Source of the DNA: Legionella genomosp. 1 | Lineage (GTDB): Bacteria; Pseudomonadota; Gammaproteobacteria; Legionellales; Legionellaceae | Direction: 5' to 3' | DNA length: 10,194 bases | Assembly (NCBI GenBank): GCA_945889365.1 | Contig: CAMDBQ010000035.1 | Span: 1 to 10,194, forward strand | In this document: positions 1 through 6,389 of the stretch, piece after piece | Layout: every line of letters begins with the position of its first letter | How positions within the stretch are numbered: position 1 is the first letter of the stretch | Translations under genes and position numbers: made by a program | The notes under the pieces: generated by a model | The model's input: the letters and a program-made list of their open reading frames with translations, nothing else | Told to the model about the DNA's origin: nothing | Database searches by the model: none

Positions 1-2772
1 TTGTCCTTTTGGCTCTTCAGCCCATTTTGCAGCCTCCGCACCAGCCGACTCAGATTGGCCACCAATCCAGCGTAGTACTTTATCAGGCAAGAGATAAATC
101 AAATTAAACGATTGCTGCACCACGGCCAGGTACATGGTAGTATAAATAAGAATACAAAAGAAAAAGCCATACATTCCCGCCCAATCGGTATATGCGGAAT
201 TGCTGCCACGGATGAAGTCTATCACATGAGAAAAACCGGTATTGATGATCCACACACTCACATAAGACAGAGCAATGGCTGAGATATAACCGATAATCAT
301 CAGTGCGGGTCGCAAAAACACATTCATCAGGATCATGAGCGCTTGCTCACCTTTGCTGCCCATCACGCCCTCACCTTCCGGGTGCGTGATACCCAGTGCG
401 ACAATGGGTGCCGCAACCATCGCCTCGATAACGGCCATCAACCAGGCAATCACACCGAACGTAAAAATCATATAGGGCAAGAGAGGCACATAGTACGCCG
501 TAGCCATCCCTATCGAGACCATAACACCCATCCAACCCAAGATTAGCGGCATACACATGGCAACAACAAATGCAAATAGACCCAAGGTTGGTATAGTCAA
601 AAGCATGATCTGTATCCACAGATCCGCCGAGCCGTTAATGTATTTAATGCCCATATGCGCCAACTCGACAATGGGATTAACACTGGGGTCATTGGTTAAA
701 ATGCCCACCGCGTCGCTAAATATGCCCGACATCATGTACAACGGAACATAAACGCAGCCCTCTATGATTGCTTTCATCACTAAACCGATGGTATCCATAA
801 AGCCATTAAACATGGGCTTTATAAAATCATTATAAAAGACATTTCCCATCGTACGACCAACACACCCCAGTATCCCGACACGCCCGCATGCGAAGTCTTT
901 TTTGTGAAGCTTCATGGGCATATCAGCGGTGACACGCAGCGTAGGCAAGCTAAACTGCGGGGAGTCAAGGCCAGGTTGTCCTGGTAATTGAATCATCATG
1001 GCATTATTAATAAACCCATACACCGTTGATGCCGCCTGCCCAGGAATGACCTGAGTGAATTGCGTGATAGGGATGGTAGGAAAGTCAAGCTTAGGACTAC
1101 CACTATAATTATCAATCATATCAATCACAGGGGTAATTTTATACACTTTATTATCAAACAACGTACACAATATGGCATAGTCACCACTGCCACTACAGGC
1201 TGAGTCACCAAACAGATCCACCATCTTTTCCGGTGCAACCGCGCTATTTTCAAGCCCCGTTAACGTATCAATTTTTTTTGCATTCTTCCCCGCCGAGTCA
1301 TTAAGGTTGATCAAATCAAAGAAATAACTACCCGCAGCCATCCATCCTTCGGCGTTGGCCTTGGTAATGAAGTTACGATCCTCATTGATCGAGGAACCAT
1401 CCTTAAGTTGATTCATCAGGTTAATGGTAGGCGCCATGACACCATTATAATCGGCAATACCGTTCCAAAACTCAGAGCCGTTCAAGAGCGGTGCTGACTT
1501 GCCCTGATCAGAGCCCCATCCCGTACATTTTTCAGTGCTGGTAGAGCAAATGGTATTTGATTCCAGGAAGGGAACGCCAAAGGCAATGGTCGCGATACCC
1601 GGATAATCAGGGGTAGTCGTGGTACTAGCAATCGAGTTTTTAGCGATATCTGGATTATTGGCAACCATGGTTTCAGCAACCGATGAATAATATATATACA
1701 TTTGCTGAATGGCCGTTGCCCGAGACATGTTTACCATTTCAGCATCAGCTTTTAGCTGTTGCTCATCACCTGATGATCGGGGTATAAATGCCCCGGTAAA
1801 GGGGTTCTTCGTGCATGGAGCTACAATAGGCTGAACTGATTTCCATGTAATTTGCCCACAAATACCATTCAGGCCACTGTATATACTGGCGACATCACTA
1901 GAGAAATGGGGCATCTCAATGCTATAGGTGCTTTGCTCTGGTGGTTTGGCTCCACACTCTGTTGAAGCCTGCACAGCGGGCGTCGCAGACTGAACACCCA
2001 CGGCGTCAAATGTAGCTATAAAATTGGGAACCGGTGTAGTACAGAATTTTATTATCGGATCAGCCGGATTCGTTGGCACAGCAGAGCTGGAGGATGCATT
2101 TGACGGACAGGGCCCGGCGTTGTCTTGTGCTTGCGCAAGGTAGGCGGTTCGTTGACTTTCAAGTTGTTTTTGCAAACCCAACATGCAAACCTGCCCTGCA
2201 AGCATGGCCGCGGCACCCGTTGCAATTGGGGCCGTATCCTTTAACGCATTCCCGTCACTTGTTGCGCTTAGTGATGGCGTCATGCTAGGTTGAATAATAG
2301 CCCCCCCACGATTCAGATAGTCCAGTGCGGCAGCCCAGACTTTATCAGCAGCGCCCACACCCTGCACAATAACCCACATGACAAATATTTGCATCAGGCA
2401 ATATCCTGATGCCTTGGGAATCAAGAGCGCCAATCCCATGGTTGAGCGCACGGGGATCCAAATGGATGACCACTTTTTACCCAGCATTTCCCCTTCATGC
2501 GCGGTATTCATGGTTCCCACAATTAAGGTATACATGATAACAATGCCGCCTAACGCCAGCACTGCCGCGTTAAACACAGTAAACATAGCACCCATGATTT
2601 GGCTGCCGGTGCCGTGTAACACACCATCAACAATGCCAAACAAATTACCAAGAAACATAACCGAATAATCGCTAGCCGGTGGCGTAAAACTCAATGCCGA
2701 GCTCGTAGAGTCAGCCGCCATGGCCAATAAGGGGAACAATAAAAGGCATAACCCGGCAAGCCATTTATTCAT
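1..2772 (-). CDS. dotA: DotA, polytopic inner-membrane protein of the Dot/Icm type IVB secretion system (3' end outside window)
   Basis: The reading frame stays open for 924 codons from the ATG at 2772 to the window edge, with no internal stop. Legionella DotA is about 1,050 residues, so the missing tail is probably of the order of 100 residues. DotA is an inner-membrane component needed for effector export. Seen here: a signal peptide (hydrophobic core 5-18, Ala-Met-Ala-Ala at 17-20), a hydrophobic segment near 65-85, another near 119-142, a large non-hydrophobic region at about 145-640, then several hydrophobic segments between 717 and 885. The large region holds 12 cysteines (196, 222, 244, 273, 305, 320, 409, 416, 526, 536, 629, 637), an even number that suits a disulfide-bonded periplasmic domain. 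The blocks FLGNLFGIVDGVLHGTGSQI (41-60) and GKKWSSIWIPVRST are typical of the family. The gene follows icmV with an 8-nt overlap (ATGAATAA). A GGGGG Shine-Dalgarno lies 6 nt before the start. Confidence 0.96.
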   Translation of the reverse strand, partial: MNKWLAGLCLLLFPLLAMAADSTSSALSFTPPASDYSVMFLGNLFGIVDGVLHGTGSQIMGAMFTVFNAAVLALGGIVIMYTLIVGTMNTAHEGEMLGKKWSSIWIPVRSTMGLALLIPKASGYCLMQIFVMWVIVQGVGAADKVWAAALDYLNRGGAIIQPSMTPSLSATSDGNALKDTAPIATGAAAMLAGQVCMLGLQKQLESQRTAYLAQAQDNAGPCPSNASSSSAVPTNPADPIIKFCTTPVPNFIATFDAVGVQSATPAVQASTECGAKPPEQSTYSIEMPHFSSDVASIYSGLNGICGQITWKSVQPIVAPCTKNPFTGAFIPRSSGDEQQLKADAEMVNMSRATAIQQMYIYYSSVAETMVANNPDIAKNSIASTTTTPDYPGIATIAFGVPFLESNTICSTSTEKCTGWGSDQGKSAPLLNGSEFWNGIADYNGVMAPTINLMNQLKDGSSINEDRNFITKANAEGWMAAGSYFFDLINLNDSAGKNAKKIDTLTGLENSAVAPEKMVDLFGDSACSGSGDYAILCTLFDNKVYKITPVIDMIDNYSGSPKLDFPTIPITQFTQVIPGQAASTVYGFINNAMMIQLPGQPGLDSPQFSLPTLRVTADMPMKLHKKDFACGRVGILGCVGRTMGNVFYNDFIKPMFNGFMDTIGLVMKAIIEGCVYVPLYMMSGIFSDAVGILTNDPSVNPIVELAHMGIKYINGSADLWIQIMLLTIPTLGLFAFVVAMCMPLILGWMGVMVSIGMATAYYVPLLPYMIFTFGVIAWLMAVIEAMVAAPIVALGITHPEGEGVMGSKGEQALMILMNVFLRPALMIIGYISAIALSYVSVWIINTGFSHVIDFIRGSNSAYTDWAGMYGFFFCILIYTTMYLAVVQQSFNLIYLLPDKVLRWIGGQSESAGAEAAKWAEEPKGQ

Positions 2773-3223
2773 TTTTAGCCCCCATGAGTCCTTGGCTAAA
2801 CCATTCATATATTGTACAGCCCAATTTATGATGTTTAATTTGAAAGTACCAAAAATGATAGCGAAACGCCAAGACCAGAGCCAAAAACATGACCACCGTA
2901 CTGACGAGAACGGCAAAATAATATCCGTGAAACAGATTATAAAGCGTATAACCAAATAACAGGCAGGCCATACCTAACATGACAAGGCTCAGTCTGAACA
3001 ACCCTTGTTGTCGTGTCAACAGCGCCTCGTCTGTTAATTTTAGTCGCGCTTTTGCGGCGTTGAACGATTCGGTTTTTTTGTTTTTTTGGGGAACCAGATA
3101 AGTACCACACACACCGGCAATATAACGCTGACCGGCTCGAACGCGATCCAGATCAATCCATGATCGCACTTTAAACAGGCTATTAAACACGCGTTTCGTT
3201 CTTGATCCCGATTTGTTTTTCAT
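2765..3223 (-). CDS. icmV: IcmV, small membrane protein of the Dot/Icm secretion system
   Basis: The frame codes for 152 residues from the ATG at 3223, close to the roughly 150 residues of Legionella IcmV. The basic N-terminus (MKNKSGSRTKRVFNSLFKVR) and the following WIDLDRVRAG block fit the family. A hydrophobic hairpin at about residues 79-120 (two segments with GYTLYNLFHGYY at the turn) suggests two inner-membrane passes. IcmV is required for intracellular growth in Legionella; its exact role in the complex is not settled. An in-frame ATG at 3259 would add 12 residues. I prefer 3223 because of family length and because the candidate -10 element (3260-3265) would put the transcript start at or after the upstream ATG. 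No strong Shine-Dalgarno is seen at either start. A lysine-rich stretch is encoded by two A7 runs (3073-3079 and 3081-3087 on the plus strand). The stop overlaps the dotA start by 8 nt. Confidence 0.92.
   Translation of the reverse strand: MKNKSGSRTKRVFNSLFKVRSWIDLDRVRAGQRYIAGVCGTYLVPQKNKKTESFNAAKARLKLTDEALLTRQQGLFRLSLVMLGMACLLFGYTLYNLFHGYYFAVLVSTVVMFLALVLAFRYHFWYFQIKHHKLGCTIYEWFSQGLMGAKNE
2779..2783 (-). promoter_or_regulatory. Ribosome binding site of dotA
   Basis: On the minus strand GGGGG lies 6 nt upstream of the ATG at 2772, inside the last codons of icmV. It supports this ATG as the dotA start. The start codon lies inside the icmV tail, so the two genes are probably translationally coupled. 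Confidence 0.6.
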
Positions 3224-3324
3224 AATTTTTACTTTTTTGAATGGACTTATACATCCCATAATATATGATAATAGTTAACCAGGGTGCAATGCGCCAATTT
3301 CCAACCGTAAAGAATGAGTAAATA
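3224..3324. promoter_or_regulatory. Divergent icmV-dotA / icmW-icmX promoter region
   Basis: This is the only real intergenic stretch in the window. It is AT-rich around 3258-3275. On the minus strand TTGCAC (3284-3289), an 18-bp spacer and TATATT (3260-3265) could serve icmV-dotA, with transcription starting near 3253. On the plus strand TTGAAT (3237-3242), a 16-bp spacer and TAATAT (3259-3264) could serve icmW-icmX. The two -10 elements would occupy the same bases, so polymerase could not bind both at once. The assignments are by eye; the -35 elements are only partial matches to consensus. Confidence 0.45.
3307..3322 (+). promoter_or_regulatory. Candidate CpxR box, GTAAA-N6-GTAAA
   Basis: Two perfect GTAAA half-sites are spaced by 6 nt (GAATGA), as in the CpxR consensus GTAAA-N(4-8)-GTAAA. 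CpxR is a known activator of icm/dot genes, including those of the icmV-dotA and icmW-icmX units, in Legionella. Relative to the inferred icmV transcript start (about 3253) the box sits near -54 to -69, a usual activator position. Relative to icmW it overlaps the translation initiation region, so it would not be a normal activator site for that gene. The motif is AT-rich, so chance occurrence cannot be excluded. Confidence 0.45.
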
Positions 3325-3780
3325 ATGCCAAACCTTAGCCATGAAGCATCAGCCAAATATTGGAGTGAGTACGCCGATCCGATGATTTATCGGGTGGTCA
3401 CATTCATGGAAAGCGTTGAGGATTGGACGCTTGATGGAAATCCTGAGCTCGAGGAAGCCATTGGCCAATTAGGTAAAGAGCTTGATGATAGTCAAACCAT
3501 TGACATGAGTCGCTTGAATCACGAAGATAAATTTATTCGTTTGGTGGGTAACATAAAATCAGGGCGAGGGTTACGACTGCTGCAGGCGATAGATATGGCA
3601 CATCCTGGCAGTGCCTCAAAAATATTGATTCATGCAGAAGAAAAAAGCATGGGTGGCCACGATGCTGCCGGTTTTTTTCTCAAACGCAATATTGTGTTTG
3701 AACGGCTCCGTTTGTTAACACGCACTTTTTCAGAATATCGACTTAAACTGGTTTCACGGGCACTTGAGGGGGAAGAATGA
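3325..3780 (+). CDS. icmW: IcmW, Dot/Icm effector adaptor (type IV coupling-complex chaperone)
   Basis: The product has 151 residues, the same length as Legionella IcmW, and I recognise long shared blocks such as LSHEASAKYW (residues 4-13), YRVVTFMESVE and NIKSGRGLRLLQAID. IcmW is a small acidic cytoplasmic protein with no signal peptide or membrane segment. In Legionella it pairs with IcmS, and the pair binds many effectors and docks on the DotL coupling ATPase. The start at 3325 gives the canonical N-terminus; the Shine-Dalgarno (GAATGAG region, 3312-3318) is weak and overlaps a candidate CpxR box. The gene heads a two-gene unit with icmX, sharing ATGA (3777-3780). A T7 run at 3672-3678 codes for the conserved Phe pair in AGFFLKRN. 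Confidence 0.97.
   Translation: MPNLSHEASAKYWSEYADPMIYRVVTFMESVEDWTLDGNPELEEAIGQLGKELDDSQTIDMSRLNHEDKFIRLVGNIKSGRGLRLLQAIDMAHPGSASKILIHAEEKSMGGHDAAGFFLKRNIVFERLRLLTRTFSEYRLKLVSRALEGEE
3766..3772 (+). promoter_or_regulatory. Ribosome binding site of icmX
   Basis: A strong purine-rich site, GAGGGGG, lies 4 nt upstream of the ATG at 3777 within the last codons of icmW. It fixes the icmX start. It is much stronger than the site before icmW, so icmX may be translated at least as well as icmW. Confidence 0.65.
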
Positions 3781-5153
3781 ACAAGATAGTTCACAGCCTG
3801 GCGTTATTCATGCTGCTGGGTGCGAAAATGGGATATTGCGACGACCTCACAACGACCGGTGGCACGTCTGACACATCGGATACCTTGGATGATATAAAAA
3901 CCTATTTATATAATCTAGGTGGCGATATGGGTTACGATTTAAAAACAGACGTTGCCTCCCCAACCAACACATTCATCGTTTCTAGCAGCAGCGGAACGGC
4001 TGAGGGTGGATCCGCGCAATCACTTTCATCCACAGCGACCCATTTCATTTCGACCTATTTTGGTGCGATCCCGGTTAATTCGTCGCTGCTTGATCCAACC
4101 CTGATGAATTTTGTACCCTCCGGGATCCCTATTTATATCAGCCTTAACGCCTTTGTAAATGCCACTTTTTTAGCCTACAACTCGGTTAAGTCGGCTCAGA
4201 ATAACACATCGACGTTAACGGTAAGCCCTCTCATGGATCAACAAACCTACCAGCAGGATCCGGTCAATCAATCTATTTTAAATATTCTGGGAACGCCAGA
4301 CTGGACCTACTGCATGGATACCACCGGCACAGTCTGGGCAAACAACAACAGCCAGACACTCAACGACTGCCCCTTGCTGTATCAAAACAAAGTCATGAGC
4401 AATGTGATTGGAACGTTGCCTGCAACACCCTACATTGCCCCTGGTGCTTCACAAGACATATTAAACGAGCTCAATAGCAATTCGCTGACGGCACCACTAC
4501 TGTATTCAACCAGCTCGAGCAGTTCAGGAAACGCTCCCCAAACTAGCAACCCTGGATTAGTGGCCTCGACCCAGGCAGAACAAGCCGCCAATTTTGTGCG
4601 CTATGCATCGGGCATGGTCGTGCCTGTGCCTTTGATGAGCCAATCAAAATACAGAAGCCTGCTGGGGCAGGTGAGCGATACAACCATCGATCGCGTAAAA
4701 CGAGAAAATGCACAGGCTACGTTGACCGCCTATTTGGCTAAAGTTCGCATTTATGCGGCACAAAATTCCGTGGCCATGAGCAACTTGTATTACATATTAT
4801 CAAAAAGACTTCCGCAAACCCAAACCGGCTCGCAGGAAAACCAATCCAACGCCACCAATGGATCGAGCCAAGCACTCTCCGAGATGACCATGGCTACTCG
4901 CAGAATGTATGATCCTGCGGCTGTAGCAAGCGGTAAACCACAATGGATAGACCAGATCAACACCGCCTCACCCTCTACGGTGCAAAAAGAAATGGCTCTT
5001 TTACTGTCTGAAATCAACTATCAATTGTATTTGAATCGTCAACAAGACGAGCGGTTGCTGTTGACCAATTCGCTGCTGCTTATTCAAAACCTGACTCAAA
5101 ATTTACCCGATTCTGAAGGCACGAATAATGATGCGGATGCAGCAACTCAATAG
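3777..5153 (+). CDS. icmX: IcmX, exported Dot/Icm secretion system protein
   Basis: The product has 458 residues, close to the roughly 466 of Legionella IcmX. The N-terminus is a signal peptide (basic start, hydrophobic core at about 7-15) followed by a Thr/Ser/Asp/Gly-rich stretch (25-40). The cleavage site is unclear: there is no clean Ala-X-Ala, and Cys21 lies at the end of the signal without a proper lipobox. The mature part has only two further cysteines, C179 and C198, which could form one disulfide. A Ser/Asn/Gly-rich linker lies at about 244-262. The C-terminal block INYQLYLNRQQDERLLLTNS (residues 413-432) is typical of the family. IcmX is required for intracellular growth in Legionella and is thought to act in the periplasm, with a truncated form reported outside the cell. 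The gene overlaps icmW by 4 nt and ends 20 bp from a convergent gene. Confidence 0.93.
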   Translation: MNKIVHSLALFMLLGAKMGYCDDLTTTGGTSDTSDTLDDIKTYLYNLGGDMGYDLKTDVASPTNTFIVSSSSGTAEGGSAQSLSSTATHFISTYFGAIPVNSSLLDPTLMNFVPSGIPIYISLNAFVNATFLAYNSVKSAQNNTSTLTVSPLMDQQTYQQDPVNQSILNILGTPDWTYCMDTTGTVWANNNSQTLNDCPLLYQNKVMSNVIGTLPATPYIAPGASQDILNELNSNSLTAPLLYSTSSSSSGNAPQTSNPGLVASTQAEQAANFVRYASGMVVPVPLMSQSKYRSLLGQVSDTTIDRVKRENAQATLTAYLAKVRIYAAQNSVAMSNLYYILSKRLPQTQTGSQENQSNATNGSSQALSEMTMATRRMYDPAAVASGKPQWIDQINTASPSTVQKEMALLLSEINYQLYLNRQQDERLLLTNSLLLIQNLTQNLPDSEGTNNDADAATQ

Positions 5154-5173
5154 GTATCGTGCTGAAGCTCACC

Positions 5174-6202
5174 TTAGGCGATGTCTCCTAAAACACTATC
5201 TACCTTCGCCACAACCGCATCAACCGTCACTAACTTCATGGTTTCATCGCCATGAGCATGCGTTCCCCATTGATGGGTGGCGGGGGTTTTCTTTAAGATA
5301 GTGGTCATGGCTTCAGGATAGCAATCCACACTCAAATGCCGGTACGTATAAGGGCCTGAGACATCCGCACTGGTCACGGCATGCAATGCCACGACGGGTG
5401 TTGCAACGGCGGCTCCCATGTGAGATGGGCCGGTGTCTGGGCATAACATCAGATCGGCCAGGCTAATTAATGCCAATAATTGTTTAGGCTGGGTCTTGCC
5501 AATCAAATCATAAACGGATACGTGTTCAAGAATCGCATCACCCAATGCGCGGTCATAAGCACCCGGCCCACCCACTAAAATAACGCAAGCCTGCCAACGC
5601 GATTGCATATGTTTGATCACAGCAATATAGCGATCAGCCGGCCAGCTTCGTTCCGCTTTGCTTGCTGCGGGATTAACCAAGCAAACAGGGCCCGTCGCCG
5701 TTGGGAGATTCGCACGTGCCCAGGCATAATCCGCATCCTGAATCGGCAGATCCCAACGAATTTTTTTTTCAACGATCCCCAAGGCATCTGCAAACCGCAA
5801 AAAACCATCCAAGGTATGATCATGGCCCGGTGCGATCGCATCATGGATAAACCAACCGTGCCCGTCTTTAGCACGAATGGCATCATAACCAATCTTACGT
5901 GTGGCACGAATACAGGCATACAACAGATTCGCGCGCAAACTGGCTTGCGTTGCAAGCAACACATCAAAATGCCGCCCACGCATTTGCTGTTTAAATCGCC
6001 AGTAATCCATCAGATTATTAGGCTTGTCGATCACAACAAACTCAACGCCATCCATGCCTTCTACCAAGTCGTAGGCAGGACGGGAAATAATCCAGGTCAG
6101 CATGGTATCAGGCAGGCTGGCCTGCAGCGTTCTGACGAGCGGCACCAGCATTAACACATCGCCAAGTGCGGATAATCGAACAATGCAGATTGACTTAATC
6201 AT
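5174..6202 (-). CDS. Glycosyltransferase family 9 protein, probable ADP-heptose:LPS heptosyltransferase
   Basis: The product has 342 residues from the ATG at 6202, the usual size for WaaC/WaaF-type enzymes, which transfer heptose to the LPS core on the cytoplasmic side of the inner membrane. Seen: the N-terminal IVRLSALGDVLM motif, with Asp15 at the position of the catalytic base in this family; the NPAASKAERSWP segment (Lys182, Arg185 and a Trp-Pro pair); and the nucleotide-sugar motif PDTGPSHMGAA at 255-265 with Asp256 and His261. A further in-frame ATG at 6304 would add 34 residues unlike the family, and 6202 overlaps the upstream gene by 8 nt (ATGATTAA), the pattern at other junctions here. 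A run of nine A (plus 5761-5769) codes for Glu-Lys-Lys at 145-147. Which heptose is transferred, or whether another sugar is used, cannot be told, so I give no symbol. Confidence 0.85.
   Translation of the reverse strand: MIKSICIVRLSALGDVLMLVPLVRTLQASLPDTMLTWIISRPAYDLVEGMDGVEFVVIDKPNNLMDYWRFKQQMRGRHFDVLLATQASLRANLLYACIRATRKIGYDAIRAKDGHGWFIHDAIAPGHDHTLDGFLRFADALGIVEKKIRWDLPIQDADYAWARANLPTATGPVCLVNPAASKAERSWPADRYIAVIKHMQSRWQACVILVGGPGAYDRALGDAILEHVSVYDLIGKTQPKQLLALISLADLMLCPDTGPSHMGAAVATPVVALHAVTSADVSGPYTYRHLSVDCYPEAMTTILKKTPATHQWGTHAHGDETMKLVTVDAVVAKVDSVLGDIA
5761..5769 (-). repeat. Homopolymer run, A9 on the coding strand
   Basis: Nine consecutive T on the plus strand give nine A in the heptosyltransferase mRNA (codons GAA AAA AAA A). 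It is the longest homopolymer I found in the window. Loss of one base would send translation into a frame that stays open for about 50 codons and stops near 5617, giving a truncated enzyme without the PDTGPSH motif. Confidence 0.8.
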
Positions 6203-6389
6203 CCTGCAATACGAAACGTGAACCACAATACGGACAAACTTCCGCACCGGTTTTTTCAATTGGCAAATACACTTTAGGATGTGCGTTCCACAGTTCCATT
6301 GCATCTGTTGGACAGCTTAATGGTAATTCATGACGATGTACTGCATATGTTTTTTCGGTACAAGCCGGTTGTTTATGTATTTCAGACAT
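6195..6389 (-). CDS. Small CHCC-type zinc-finger protein (zf-CHCC / NDUFS6-like)
   Basis: The product has 64 residues. Four candidate zinc ligands are in the order Cys26, His37, Cys52, Cys55, with the family blocks LPLSCP, WNAHPKVYLPIEKTG and VCPYCGSRFVL. The same fold occurs in the mitochondrial complex I subunit NDUFS6. The bacterial members have no firmly established function, and I do not assign one. The protein is soluble, with no signal or membrane segment. An AAGAGAG Shine-Dalgarno (6394-6400) precedes the ATG at 6389. The gene overlaps miaA by 8 nt (ATGTCTGA) and the heptosyltransferase by 8 nt, so it is co-transcribed and probably translationally coupled to both. From memory, this family also lies near heptosyltransferase genes in other gammaproteobacteria. 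Confidence 0.88.
   Translation of the reverse strand: MSEIHKQPACTEKTYAVHRHELPLSCPTDAMELWNAHPKVYLPIEKTGAEVCPYCGSRFVLQDD

Noticed and set aside
606..616. DnaA-box-like TGTATCCACAG
   Set aside because: A single imperfect copy inside dotA, with no cluster or AT-rich unwinding region nearby.
343..751. Short open frames on both strands within dotA
   Set aside because: The DotA frame is continuous and matches the family throughout this stretch; the other frames code for low-complexity, unrecognisable peptides.
3065..3095. Slippery heptamer A AAA AAC in icmV, in the frame needed for -1 frameshifting
   Set aside because: The -1 frame stays open for only about 47 codons, gives no recognisable product, and no clear downstream stem-loop was seen. 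A lysine/asparagine-rich stretch explains the run.
5174..5190. Small inverted repeat TTAGG...CCTAA as a terminator
   Set aside because: The stem is only 5 bp with no following U-tract on either strand, and it overlaps coding sequence.
5617..5979. Open frame of 120 codons on the minus strand inside the heptosyltransferase
   Set aside because: It is a shifted frame of the same gene. It matters only as the frame entered after loss of one base in the A9 run.
5603..6154. Open frame of 183 codons on the plus strand
   Set aside because: It runs antisense to the conserved heptosyltransferase; the product shows no known motif and no ribosome binding site was evident.
6203..6304. N-terminal extension of the heptosyltransferase from the ATG at 6304
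   Set aside because: The extra 34 residues do not resemble the family, whose N-terminus begins at the hydrophobic strand of MIKSICIVRLSALGD; they overlap the conserved zinc-finger frame.
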